DNA from: JAANXG01 sp963731035
Lineage (GTDB): Bacteria; Pseudomonadota; Gammaproteobacteria; Arenicellales; JAANXG01
NCBI GenBank assembly: GCA_963731035.1
Contig: CAVSUY010000007.1
Location: forward strand, 186,001-250,000
Length of the DNA: 64,000 nt
Direction: 5' to 3'
In this document: positions 53,767 to 62,503 of the stretch, piece by piece
Layout of the letters: each line of letters opens with the position of its first letter
Position numbering within the stretch: position 1 is the first letter of the stretch
Notes under the pieces: model-generated
What the model was told of the DNA's origin: nothing
What the model saw: the letters and a program-made list of their open reading frames with translations, nothing else
Database searches by the model: none
Made by a program: the position numbers and the translations under genes

Positions 53767-54632
53767 GATGCCGGCACCCGCCGGCGGCCGACGACGAAGG
53801 TCAGCGCGATCAGGGCCAGGCTGGTCAACAACAGAAACACCGCCAGGGCCGCCGCGAAGGGCACGTTCGACTGGTAGATCGCCTGGTCGGTGATCAGCAC
53901 CGACAGGGTCCAGTGTTCGGGCCGTCCCAGGATTTGCGGGATCAGGTAGACCCCCAGCGAGAACACGAACACCAGGATCAGCGCGCCGAGGATGGCCGTG
54001 CGCAGAACGGGCACCACCACGGTGAAGAAGGCGCGCACCGGCGAGGCGCCGAGAGTGCGGGCTGCCTCGGTGAGCTCGCGGTCCAGGCGCGAGACGGGCG
54101 GATACAGCATGAGCACCGTGTACGGCAAAGTGAGGTAGCAGAAGCCGAACATGACGGCGACGAAGCCGGGCGACCACGATTCCGGCTTGTCCATGAGCCC
54201 GAGCCAGACCAGCACGTTGGAGACCCCCGCGGTGCGCGACAGCAGCAGTGACCAGGAAAAAGCGATGATGACCTCGGACAGCGACAGCACGCTGAGCAGG
54301 AATACCAGCCACAGAGTCTGGGCGCGGCGGGTGAGGCGCGTGAGCAGGTAGGTGAACGGGAACCCGATGCTGACGCTGACGACGGCCACGAGGACCGCGA
54401 GATAGAGCGAGAAGAGGAGGTGATCGACGAACAGTGGGGAGAAGAAGCGGGCGTAGTTGGCGAGCTCGAAGCCCGGCTCGTAGAAGGCGCTCTGGACGCG
54501 GTGGAAAAAGCTCACCGCCACCATGATCGAGAATGGGACTACAAAGAAGACCAGCAGCATGAGGCCCGGATAGACCAGCAGCCAGTGCCGGCCTTTCGGC
54601 TGATGCACGGCGCCGCTGCCCGATTTCGTCAT
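53763..54632 (-). CDS. ABC transporter permease, PotB/YdcU type
   Basis: 289 residues with six membrane segments and the EAA loop (EAARTLGASPVRAFFTVVVP). It pairs with the downstream permease to form the channel of the importer. A 4-base overlap joins it to the ATPase gene upstream and another to the second permease. Confidence 0.9.
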   Translation of the reverse strand: MTKSGSGAVHQPKGRHWLLVYPGLMLLVFFVVPFSIMVAVSFFHRVQSAFYEPGFELANYARFFSPLFVDHLLFSLYLAVLVAVVSVSIGFPFTYLLTRLTRRAQTLWLVFLLSVLSLSEVIIAFSWSLLLSRTAGVSNVLVWLGLMDKPESWSPGFVAVMFGFCYLTLPYTVLMLYPPVSRLDRELTEAARTLGASPVRAFFTVVVPVLRTAILGALILVFVFSLGVYLIPQILGRPEHWTLSVLITDQAIYQSNVPFAAALAVFLLLTSLALIALTFVVGRRRVPAS

Positions 54633-55684
54633 CGGGCCAGCACCACGCAGGCCTCCGCCGGCAACTCCACCGTGACCCGGTCCCCACGTTCGAGGTCGGG
54701 CCGATCACGCGGAGTCATATGGCTCATGATGCGGATGCCGGCGCAGTCGACATACAGCTCCACGCTCTGGCCGACATCGCGCACGAACTCGATCTCGCCG
54801 GCGATGCAGTTCTCACCGGGCTGCTCGCCGGGGTAGAGATGAACGTCCTCCGGCCGCACCGAGAGGGTCACCGCCGCGCCGCGGGACAGGCCGTCGGGCA
54901 TGGCAGCCGCACGCAGGCTGTGGTCCCGGATCGTCAGGTGTGTGCCATCGACCACTTCGGCATCCAGGAGATTGCTGGTGCCGATAAACTCGGCGACGAA
55001 AGCGTTGGCTGGGCGCCGGTAGATCTCGAGCGGCGAGCCGAGCTGCTCGATGCGCCCATCGTTCATCACCGCCACCAGGTCGGACATGGTCATCGCCTCG
55101 CGCTGATCGTGGGTGACGAGGATGGTGGTGACGTTTACCCGTTGCTGCAGGAGGCGCAGCTCGATCTGCATCTCCTCGCGCAGCTTGGCGTCCAGCGCCG
55201 ACAGCGGCTCGTCCAGCAGGAACAGCCTCGGTTCGATGGCCAGCGCCCGGGCGATGGCCACGCGCTGACGCTGGCCGCCGGAGAGCTGGCTGACGTGTCG
55301 GGCTCCCATGCCGGACAGGCGGACAAGCTCCAGCAGCTCGTCCGCTTTGGCGCGCCGCTGCGCCTTGCCGAGGCCCCGCAGGCGCAGGCTGTAGGTGACG
55401 TTCTCAGCGACGTCCAGATGCGGGAACAGCGCCAGCGACTGGAACACCATGCCGAGATTCCGGCGGTGGGCCGGCAATTCCGTGATGTCCTCGCCGCCGA
55501 GACGGACGCGCCCCGCGCTCGGCTGCTCCAGTCCGGCGATCACCCGCAGCAGCGTGGTCTTGCCGCAGCCGGAAGGGCCGAGGAAACACACGAGCTGACC
55601 CTTGGGAATTTCCAGGTCGACGTCGTCGACGGCGGTCACCGAGCCGAAGTGCTTGGTGACCCCTTCGAGGGACAGAGCTAGCAT
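54629..55684 (-). CDS. ABC transporter ATPase, PotA type
   Basis: 351 residues. Walker A GPSGCGKTTLLR, signature LSGGQRQRVAIARALA, Walker B LFLLDEPLSALD and the C-terminal TOBE domain (VTLSVRPEDVHLYPGEQPGE) of the CUT1/PotA subfamily. It powers uptake through the two downstream permeases. It follows the binding-protein gene by 61 bases. Confidence 0.93.
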   Translation of the reverse strand: MLALSLEGVTKHFGSVTAVDDVDLEIPKGQLVCFLGPSGCGKTTLLRVIAGLEQPSAGRVRLGGEDITELPAHRRNLGMVFQSLALFPHLDVAENVTYSLRLRGLGKAQRRAKADELLELVRLSGMGARHVSQLSGGQRQRVAIARALAIEPRLFLLDEPLSALDAKLREEMQIELRLLQQRVNVTTILVTHDQREAMTMSDLVAVMNDGRIEQLGSPLEIYRRPANAFVAEFIGTSNLLDAEVVDGTHLTIRDHSLRAAAMPDGLSRGAAVTLSVRPEDVHLYPGEQPGENCIAGEIEFVRDVGQSVELYVDCAGIRIMSHMTPRDRPDLERGDRVTVELPAEACVVLAR

Positions 55685-55745
55685 GGATGGAACGGGGGTG
55701 CGACAGGCCGGGCCGGCGGAGCGGCGCCCCGCCGGCCGCGAGCGG

Positions 55746-56843
55746 TCAGGCGCCGGTGATCATCGATGTCCAGTGATCCGAGACCCAGTCACCCCGTTCG
55801 AGGTACATGTTGTACTCGGGAATGATGGGCTCGATGTCGCTGGACACCGCGGCGAACTCCTTGTCCGTGAGGTCGAGGTACTCACGCTTGACGGTCGGCG
55901 AGGTACCGACGTTGCGCGACAGCTTGGCCTGGACGTCCGGGCGGCACATGTAGTTGATGAACACATGTGCCTCCTCCAGCTTATCGGACGCCTTGGACAC
56001 CGACCACGAGCCCGAATCCAGCACGCCGCCTTCCTTGGGGAAGGTGGAGCGCACCGGGAAGCCGTCGGAGGCGGCCAGGCCGGTGACGTCGTGATAGTAC
56101 TGCCCCATCGGTATCTCACCGCTTTGCAGGGCCTGCTGGAACTGGCCTTCGTCGCGGTACCACAGCTTGACGTTGGGCTTCACCTCACTGAGCTTGTTTA
56201 GTACTTTGAGGATGCCGTCCTCGGTGCCGAGGATCTCCTTACCACCGAAATGCGTCGTCGCCGTGATCTCCAGCAGGAAGGAGTTGGTGGCGAGCGCCAG
56301 AAGGCCCAGCCGGTCCTTGTTGGCGGGATCCCAGAACGCCGCCCAGCTGGTGGGCGCTTCGGGGTAGACGTCGGTGTTCGTCACCAGGGTGATGTACCAG
56401 GACACCGCCCCGATGCCCGCGATGCCGCCGTCCTTGTACTTCTGGACGAAGTGCGGAATCAGGTACTTCTTGTTGGGGATCTTGTCGCCATCCAGCGACG
56501 CCCAGAGCCCAGCGTTCTCGCCCTTCTGGCGCGGCACCTGCGCCATCATGGAGACGTCTGCCGGTGCCTGGCCGGCGCGCGCGGCGTTCTGGATCTGGAC
56601 CAGCCAGGCCTCACCGGTGGGTTCGGCGACGGACTCGACCTCGATCCCCGTCTCCTTGGTGAAATCAGGAAAGATGTGCTTGTCGAACGAATCCTTGAAG
56701 TAGCCGCCGTAAGCGCCGACTTTCAGGCTCGACGCGGCGCGCGAGCGCCGCGGCAGGATGCCGGCCGCGGCACCCGCCGCGATGGCGCCGGTCCCGGCCA
56801 GGAAGCGGCGGCGGGAGATGCCGCTGAGTTGCTTTTTGTTCAT
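55746..56843 (-). CDS. Periplasmic substrate-binding protein, PotD/SpuD-like, Tat-exported
   Basis: 365 residues from the ATG at 56843 (GGGGGCAC upstream). The signal ISRRRFLAGTGAIAAGAAAG is a twin-arginine type. The body matches extracellular solute-binding family 1 proteins near polyamine binders (SLKVGAYGGYFKDSFDKHIF, WLVQIQNAARAGQAPADV, GVLDSGSWSVSKASDKLEEA). It is the first gene of the uptake unit. Its ligand could be a polyamine or a guanidino amine such as agmatine, going by the catabolic genes downstream. Confidence 0.87.
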   Translation of the reverse strand: MNKKQLSGISRRRFLAGTGAIAAGAAAGILPRRSRAASSLKVGAYGGYFKDSFDKHIFPDFTKETGIEVESVAEPTGEAWLVQIQNAARAGQAPADVSMMAQVPRQKGENAGLWASLDGDKIPNKKYLIPHFVQKYKDGGIAGIGAVSWYITLVTNTDVYPEAPTSWAAFWDPANKDRLGLLALATNSFLLEITATTHFGGKEILGTEDGILKVLNKLSEVKPNVKLWYRDEGQFQQALQSGEIPMGQYYHDVTGLAASDGFPVRSTFPKEGGVLDSGSWSVSKASDKLEEAHVFINYMCRPDVQAKLSRNVGTSPTVKREYLDLTDKEFAAVSSDIEPIIPEYNMYLERGDWVSDHWTSMITGA

Positions 56844-56982
56844 GGCGATGTGCCCCCATGGGTGGGGTTGATGTTGAAGTGCCGCCACGATGCTACAGGA
56901 TTGCCACCCGGTCCGCAAGATGTCTGCCTCTCACGCTGCGAAAAGGCGCCCCAACGCGGAAAACCGGGAAAGCCGGGACGGG

Positions 56983-57854
56983 AAAACCGGGTCAGAGAAC
57001 ATTTGTTCCTAATATTCTCTCCGGGTAAGATTCCTGCAGTCTGAATCAGATATCCTTTGTTGTGCTCAGGCGTGAGCACTGCCATTCACAAGGAGGTGAG
57101 CCATGCCCCGAAGACCCCGCTTCGCGCTGCCGGGAATCCCCCAGCACGTTATCCAGCGCGGCAACAATCGCGAGCCGTGCTTTGTTGCCGAGCAAGACTA
57201 CCGGCGTTATCTGGATGACCTGGAGGCGGTCGCCCGCAAGCACCGCTGCCGAATACACGCCTATGTGCTGATGACCAATCATGTGCACATGCTGGTGACG
57301 CCGACCAGGGAATACGGCATCGGCCAGATGATGCAGGCACTGGGACGGCGGTATGTGTACTACTTCAACAAGACCTATCACCGTACCGGCACGTTATGGG
57401 AAGGCCGCTACAAAGCCAGCCTCGTCGACTCCGACGCCTACCTGCTGAGGTGTATGCGCTATATCGAATTGAATCCGGTCCGGGCCCATATGGTGGACCA
57501 CCCCGGAAGCTACAAATGGTCCAGCTATGCCGCCAACGCCCGAGGTCGGCCCGATCCGCTGCCCGAGCCCCATCCCCTGTACACGGCTCTGGGAGAGACC
57601 ATTGCTGAGCGACAGCATGCCTACCGCGAATTGTTCCGCCACCAGTTCGAAGACGATGTTTTGCACGAGATTCGTGAGGCCTTGAATCACGAATTAGTCG
57701 TGGGACGTTCTTACTTCAAGGACGGGATAGAAGCCATAACGAAGCGGCAGACCCGCTTGGGTAAGCCGGGTCGCCCACGGGTCGAGGAGGACCTCGGTGT
57801 GTATCGCCTCGCACATCAAGAATATTAGAGAAAAATGCTCTCTGACCCGGTTTT
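56983..57854 (+). mobile_element. Intact REP-RAYT-REP unit with 36-bp inverted ends
   Basis: Left end AAAACCGGGTCAGAGAACAT (56983-57018) and right end AGAATATTAGAGAAAAATGC to CCCGGTTTT (57819-57854) are inverted copies that differ at a handful of positions. They enclose one complete RAYT gene. The right end contains the RAYT stop codon. Confidence 0.85.
57103..57828 (+). CDS. REP-associated tyrosine transposase (RAYT), intact copy C
   Basis: 241 residues with a strong AAGGAGG ribosome site. It is a Y1-type transposase: HUH motif in HAYVLMTNHVHMLVTPTREY and the catalytic tyrosine region GQMMQALGRRYVYYFNKTYH, followed by GTLWEGRYKASLVDSDAYLL and YIELNPVRAHMV. RAYTs act on REP palindromes as domesticated single-copy or low-copy enzymes. 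Here it has its full HUH pair, unlike copies A and B. Its stop lies in the right-hand REP. Confidence 0.95.
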   Translation: MPRRPRFALPGIPQHVIQRGNNREPCFVAEQDYRRYLDDLEAVARKHRCRIHAYVLMTNHVHMLVTPTREYGIGQMMQALGRRYVYYFNKTYHRTGTLWEGRYKASLVDSDAYLLRCMRYIELNPVRAHMVDHPGSYKWSSYAANARGRPDPLPEPHPLYTALGETIAERQHAYRELFRHQFEDDVLHEIREALNHELVVGRSYFKDGIEAITKRQTRLGKPGRPRVEEDLGVYRLAHQEY

Positions 57855-57879
57855 TATGCTCTCGGACCCGGTTATTTAT
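57855..57879. repeat. Additional partial REP after the intact unit
   Basis: ATGCTCTCGGACCCGGTTAT directly follows the right end, a second degraded right-end unit in tandem. Confidence 0.65.
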
Positions 57880-57982
57880 GTTAAATCAAGGGCGTGATCG
57901 GCGATTACGAAAAGCCGGAAGATCCGCAGGCGTCGTCAGCAGGCGGATAAGCCGAATAACTGAGGAGACAAGGACCGAGGCA

Positions 57983-58942
57983 ATGAGCAAGACCGGACTT
58001 TACCTGGCGCTTGCCCTGCTCGCATTCGGCGGCTGCGCCTACTCTCCGTACGAGCCCGATCCGCAGCCGCTCGAGCGCGGCCGCCTGCCGCCGCCGGATG
58101 TCGCGGTGAGCATTCCTCACCTGGGTCCGTGCACGGATTCGCCCGATCGCACGCTGCAGTTCAATTCGAACTACCCGGTGACCGTGCTGGTGCACGGCTG
58201 CAACGGCTCGGCCGGCCGCTTTCGCTCGCTGGCGCAGCTGTACGCATTTCACGGGCAGCAGTCCGTGTGCTTCAGCTACAACGATCGTGACAGCCTGCTG
58301 GTCAGCTCTGCGCAATTGGCCGGCGCGCTGGACGAGCTCGCCGGGAACCTGCGCAACAAGCGCCTGACGGTCATCGGGCACAGCATGGGCGGGCTGGTGG
58401 CGCGCAAGGCGTTGGAGCGCGAGCAGCACGGTGCCTGGCGGCACGAGGCCAAACTCACGCTCGTCACCGTATCGGCGCCCGTTTCTGGAATTGCGGCGTC
58501 CGCCACCTGCGGCATCACCGCGCTGCAGTGGCTGAGCCTGGGCATGCTGCCGGCGTCGTGCTGGCTGGTCACCGGCGACAACTGGAACGAGATCACTCCC
58601 TACTCCGACTTCATCCGCCGGCCCGGCCCGCTGTTGCCTTCGGTGCAGCGCTATCTCAAGGTGGTGACGGACGAGCGCGGCACGTGCCGCCGCCGGGGCC
58701 CGGACGGGAGCTGCCGCGAGAGCGACGACGTCTTCACCCTCGCCGAGCAGTACCAGCCGGTGGTGGACAGCTATCCGCAGCTGACCAACGTGGAGGTCAA
58801 AGCGGGCCACGTCGAGATCGTCGGGTACAAGGACGTGGCGCCGCGCAAGCTCCTGGCGATCCTGCAGCGCGAGGACATGCTCGCGCCCACGCCGCCGGAG
58901 CGGCGCTCGGCGCTGGAAAAGCTGCTCGCGATACTCTACTGA
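57983..58942 (+). CDS. Lipase/alpha-beta hydrolase-like lipoprotein
   Basis: 319 residues. A lipoprotein signal (LALALLAFGGCAYSP) is followed by an alpha/beta hydrolase with an HG oxyanion motif (VTVLVHGCNGSAGRF) and the nucleophile elbow GHSMGGLVARKAL. Asp and His candidates lie in the C-terminal part. Cysteine pairs in the middle (SATCGITALQ, PASCWL) suggest disulfides in the periplasm or on the cell surface. The substrate, probably a lipid or ester, is not readable. The start at 57983 is preceded by AGGACCGAGG. Confidence 0.85.
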   Translation: MSKTGLYLALALLAFGGCAYSPYEPDPQPLERGRLPPPDVAVSIPHLGPCTDSPDRTLQFNSNYPVTVLVHGCNGSAGRFRSLAQLYAFHGQQSVCFSYNDRDSLLVSSAQLAGALDELAGNLRNKRLTVIGHSMGGLVARKALEREQHGAWRHEAKLTLVTVSAPVSGIAASATCGITALQWLSLGMLPASCWLVTGDNWNEITPYSDFIRRPGPLLPSVQRYLKVVTDERGTCRRRGPDGSCRESDDVFTLAEQYQPVVDSYPQLTNVEVKAGHVEIVGYKDVAPRKLLAILQREDMLAPTPPERRSALEKLLAILY

Positions 58943-58978
58943 TCGTGTCTTGCCGCACGCCATCCTGCCCGACGACCG

Positions 58979-59020
58979 AAAAACCGGACAATGAAGAACC
59001 GGGTCAGAGAGCGCTTGTCT
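58979..59020. repeat. REP, degraded
   Basis: AAAAACCGGACAATGAAGAA then CCGGGTCAGAGAGCGCTTGT: a partial unit followed by a good core, after the lipoprotein gene. Confidence 0.75.
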
Positions 59021-59153
59021 CTTTCGTTATTCTGATACCATTATGATTCTGCTGGATTAGAACCTCGTTAAGTGGACTGGGATGTCCTTGACTGCGGTCA
59101 AGCAGGAAGAATTCGAAAAAGGGTCAGTGGTGTTACGCGCGCCGCCGGGTGAA

Positions 59154-60758
59154 ATGAGCAAAATACTAACCGCACTGTGTTTTATATTTGTCGCCGGATG
59201 CGCGATATTTCTGACAACATCAACAGCCAGCGCGCGATCCTGTGGTGGGCTGAATGCCAGGCCCTGTAAAATCTGGGAGCGCATTCCTTCCTGCAATAAG
59301 GGGCTGGTTGAAAGTTTTGCCCAGGGAAAATGTGTCCGTCCTGGCGCCGGTTCCGTTCGGCCTGGCGTGGATTGCGGCGCGTTGAATAAACGTCCCTGCA
59401 AGCTCTGGGAGCGCGTCCCGTCCTGTAATAAGGGCCTCGTGGAAAGCTTTGCCAAAGGGCTCTGTCTGAAGCCTGCCGTTGCCGGCGTGGATTGCGGCAA
59501 TGTGAATCAGAGGCCGTGTAAGGTCTGGGAACGCATCCCCTCCTGTAATGAGAACCTCAAGGAAGACTTTGCCAAAGGCCTCTGCGTGGCTGTGTCTTGC
59601 GGCAAGGAAAATGGCCGGCCGTGTACGATTGTCGAGCGGATTCCCTCCTGCGATAAGGGTCTGGTTGAGGACTTTCTGAAAAACCGTTGCGTGAAGAGCG
59701 CGAACCGGCAGAAAGAAGAGCTGGCAACAAAGAAAATGGCCGAACTGACGCACGTTATCATCGCCCAGATGTCTTTTGCTAATCGGGTGGCGAGAGACCC
59801 TGGTGTCAGATCTGCGCTCAGCTCGGACAATCCCGATAAGGTTGCACGGTCTGCGAGCGGAGTCCCCCCGGGCGCCATCAAGCTGCCAACAGGTGGTGAT
59901 CTGCGCACTCTGACGATTGGTGCTTCCGTCGGTGCCAAGGTGATCATTGGCGGTTCAGCCGGAGCCGGCGCGGCCATAGACCTGACAGGCCGGTTGCCGG
60001 TACATGCCTATGCAACGGCTGACTATGACATCAGCCTCGGTTTTGGCGGTGCGGCTGGCGTCGATGTCGGGTTCTGGACCTGTCAGGTGAATAAGATCGG
60101 CGGAGATTCCTGGGCCATGCAGTTCGGACCGAAAGACCTGTTCGCAGCAGCGCGGCTTCTGAAGGGCTCAGAAGGCGCCAGCGTTGCCAGCATGGCGAAG
60201 GCCGGACCCGACATGGGCGTGGCGATGTGGTTCGGCTATGACAATGTCTTCCAAGGCTTCACTCTGACCCCGGGAGTCAGTGCAGGTATTGACTTCGGCG
60301 GCATCAGTTGGGCGACCACCGCCGTGAAGGACGATCCGAGTGTCGATTGCAAAGGCAACCCCGCGAACGGCAACACTGTCGCTCCGCCGCCGTCCAACGG
60401 CTTGATCCCGCCGCCGTTTATGCAACGCCGGACTTTCATCCAGGACATCAAGTACTCAGCCGGATCGCGCTCCGGTACCGTCCGCCACTGGAAAGTCGAT
60501 GGTGGAGCTAAAAACAGCTCAATCACACGGGTTTGCCTTGTCAACGAGACCAACAATCCAAAAGTGCTCGCCCACCACGTGAGGGGGGTCAACAATATGA
60601 GTGCGCCAGACAAAGGCAGTCAGAGCTGCGCGAACCTGTCCTCAAGCATGCGCTTTGTCTTCCAGTTCACAGATCGGGGAACAAACGTCAGGAGCGACGC
60701 CATGAACCTCAGTGCCTATGCCGGCGACATAGTAATCTTCCAATGGCTGGCTGACTGA
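59154..60758 (+). CDS. Secreted protein with four exact C-x7-C-x8-C-x12-C repeats
   Basis: 534 residues from the ATG at 59154. A Sec signal (MSKILTALCFIFVAGC then AIFLTTSTASA) leads to four 31-residue repeats starting at C30, C74, C114 and C149. Each reads like CGALNKRPCKLWERVPSCNK then GLVESFAKGLC, with identical spacing of four cysteines, so two disulfides per repeat are likely. A helical stretch follows, then a Gly-rich beta region (TIGASVGAKVIIGGSAGAGA, LGFGGAAGVDVGF), a Pro linker (VAPPPSNGLIPPPFMQ) and a C-terminal beta-sandwich-like domain with two cysteines. I do not recognise the family. A first possible start at 59082 lacks a signal peptide. Confidence 0.8.
   Translation: MSKILTALCFIFVAGCAIFLTTSTASARSCGGLNARPCKIWERIPSCNKGLVESFAQGKCVRPGAGSVRPGVDCGALNKRPCKLWERVPSCNKGLVESFAKGLCLKPAVAGVDCGNVNQRPCKVWERIPSCNENLKEDFAKGLCVAVSCGKENGRPCTIVERIPSCDKGLVEDFLKNRCVKSANRQKEELATKKMAELTHVIIAQMSFANRVARDPGVRSALSSDNPDKVARSASGVPPGAIKLPTGGDLRTLTIGASVGAKVIIGGSAGAGAAIDLTGRLPVHAYATADYDISLGFGGAAGVDVGFWTCQVNKIGGDSWAMQFGPKDLFAAARLLKGSEGASVASMAKAGPDMGVAMWFGYDNVFQGFTLTPGVSAGIDFGGISWATTAVKDDPSVDCKGNPANGNTVAPPPSNGLIPPPFMQRRTFIQDIKYSAGSRSGTVRHWKVDGGAKNSSITRVCLVNETNNPKVLAHHVRGVNNMSAPDKGSQSCANLSSSMRFVFQFTDRGTNVRSDAMNLSAYAGDIVIFQWLAD
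59241..59690 (+). repeat. Four coding repeats of about 93 bp each
   Basis: Units at 59241-59333, 59373-59465, 59493-59585 and 59598-59690. The cysteine positions and the WERIPSCNKGLVE core are kept, while the linkers between units differ in length. Confidence 0.88.
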
Positions 60759-60806
60759 CCCGGTTTCTGAGACCCGGTTTTCCCTTTCTGACCCGGTTTT
60801 CCTTTA
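60752..60806. repeat. Three tandem right-end REP cores
   Basis: TGACCCGGTTTC, GACCCGGTTTTCC and TGACCCGGTTTTCC follow the stop of the cysteine-repeat gene; the first overlaps the stop codon. Confidence 0.8.
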
Positions 60807-60969
60807 TTGCGTCGTCAGACGCCCCGGAAACTCTGGTCTGTAGTCCCCACGCATTCGGCGCGAGCGCCCCACCGGTGAACGCGGCTGGAACTTGCCCGCC
60901 GCCCAAGTCCGGCGATATACTGCGAGCGCTGGGTCAATGAACAGTTCCCGTTCAGGGGGGAGTCCGCTG

Positions 60970-61579
60970 ATGGCCAGTGATCACACTAAGAATCGCCGCC
61001 GCCTGCTGAAGGCCCTGGCCGGAGCAGGTGGGGTCTATACCACCGCGAAAATCGTTCCGGAAACCTGGTCCAAGCCGGTGGTCGATGCCCTGAGCCTGCC
61101 CGCCCATGCACTGACGTCGGTCACTTATTTCGGAACAGTCAATCTCGGCCAGATAGTCGCGGAGCTCTCGCCGCCGGCGGGAGATCCCATTCTGGACCTG
61201 ATCGCACCTACCGCCGATGCCCAGCCGCTGTCCGTGATAGCGTATATCTGCGTCACACCGTCCGGAAGCAGCGCGATGGTGATGGTGCAATTCCAGAATT
61301 TAGTCGTCCCCGATGCCGGCGTTCTTTACAGCGGCATGGTGCCGGTCGGAGGGGCGGCGACCAACCTGTCGGACGTTGAAGGGCCGCAGGGCTGCCTATC
61401 TAAAGAAGATGTCGTGCTCCTGCAGGCTCGACAGCCTCGGCGATCACGCCGACGGCAGGATCGTTCTGGACCTCGATTCGATCCACTTCAACATCAGCAT
61501 ACCGTCGGCAGCATGCGAGATCCCCGACCTGGGCGGATGTGATTTCGAGGACTCCACCGATAACGCCAACGGTCCTTGA
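60970..61579 (+). CDS. Secreted protein with W-x-K-P / PAHA leader (family member 4), frameshifted near 61420
   Basis: The ATG at 60970 has GGGGGGAG 6-8 bases upstream. The leader has NRRRLLKALAGAGGVYTT, then ETWSKPVVDALSLPAHALTS. The mature part continues to CLSKEDVVLLQ; the adjacent frame carries LDSLGDHADGRIVLDLDSIH, FNISIPSAACEIPDLGGCDF and stops at 61579. One base shift near 61415-61430 joins them to about 202 residues. Cysteine content (four in the mature part) is like the other family members, the rest is different. Confidence 0.7.
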
Positions 61580-61591
61580 CAGAATCCCTCC

Positions 61592-62344
61592 TCAATCGCG
61601 GTCTTGGTCGCCTCCGTCCGACGGGGGCGCGTTAGCGCCGACGTAAAGCTGCAGCACACGGCCGCCGTGCTCGATGTCGAGTTGGCCGAAGCTGCGGAGC
61701 GCCGCTACCAGATCACCGGCACTCATGGCGCGCCAGCGCGTTTCTCGTTTCAGGCCTCTGAGCAGGTCGGCGGTTTGCCGGGCGGTGTGCGCACTCCCCG
61801 GTTCCGACTGGGGCTCGGCGGGCAAAGCCTCGCCGCCGGCAATCCGGCTCCAGTATCTGTGGAACAGTTCCCGCTCAGCCTGGTCCACGCGCCGTTGCAC
61901 CTCGCCGCACAGATCATCCGGGCCATACGCTACGCGAATGCGGTCGACGATCGGGCCGGCGTCCAACTCAGTGGTCATCTCGTGCAGCGTGGCGCCCACT
62001 GGCGCGTTTTCCCACAGGGCCCAGTTGACCGACCACAGCCCGCGGCACCATGGCAGATAGCCCGGGTGCAGGTTGTAGATCACTCTGTACCTGGCGAGAA
62101 GCGCCGCACTCAGCTTACGGGGGTAGTGGACCGACACGCCTACGGCAGCCGGCTCGAACCCCAGGGCATTGGGATCGCCGGACAGGGTCTCGATGCCGAG
62201 CCCGGCAGCGGCGTTCGTGACCGGCACGCCGCTCGTGAATACGCGCCTCACCTGCTCGGCGCGTACCGCTCTCAGCACCCACGCGGATGTGGGTGACAGG
62301 TACAGGTCGACCGTGCCGGGGTCGATTGTCGACGTCGAATGCAT
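61592..62344 (-). CDS. Formyltransferase-family protein
   Basis: 250 residues from 62344, or 272 from 62410. The N-His-Asp catalytic set of formyltransferases is visible: NLHPGYLPWCRGLWSVNWAL and, after ATLHEMT, ELDAGPIVDRIRV. This matches methionyl-tRNA and sugar-nucleotide formyltransferases. It is too short for Fmt with its C-terminal tRNA domain and looks more like the enzymes that N-formylate amino sugars of surface glycans. It is divergent from the next gene and convergent with the secreted protein. Confidence 0.8.
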   Translation of the reverse strand: MHSTSTIDPGTVDLYLSPTSAWVLRAVRAEQVRRVFTSGVPVTNAAAGLGIETLSGDPNALGFEPAAVGVSVHYPRKLSAALLARYRVIYNLHPGYLPWCRGLWSVNWALWENAPVGATLHEMTTELDAGPIVDRIRVAYGPDDLCGEVQRRVDQAERELFHRYWSRIAGGEALPAEPQSEPGSAHTARQTADLLRGLKRETRWRAMSAGDLVAALRSFGQLDIEHGGRVLQLYVGANAPPSDGGDQDRD

Positions 62345-62503
62345 GCCGGCCTTCCATCTGGGAAATGCGTGCGCTATCGCGGTGGACCATTTCCTCCCGA
62401 ACTGCCCCACGCGTGTTTGTCCCCGGTATTATAAGCATCCCTTTCATCGACAGCTGCTGTCCGCGCGGTCCGGGGCACACCTCCGGCATCACGGGCACGA
62501 ACC

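Noticed and set aside
52786..53877. A 363-codon open frame on the plus strand
   Set aside because: It is a shadow of the two permease genes on the minus strand; its product is His/Gln/Arg-rich low-complexity sequence, typical of an antisense frame in high-GC DNA.
57797..57982. Longer N-terminus for the lipase-like lipoprotein
   Set aside because: The extra residues come from the right REP end of the RAYT unit; the ATG at 57983 has a ribosome site and starts a clean lipoprotein signal.
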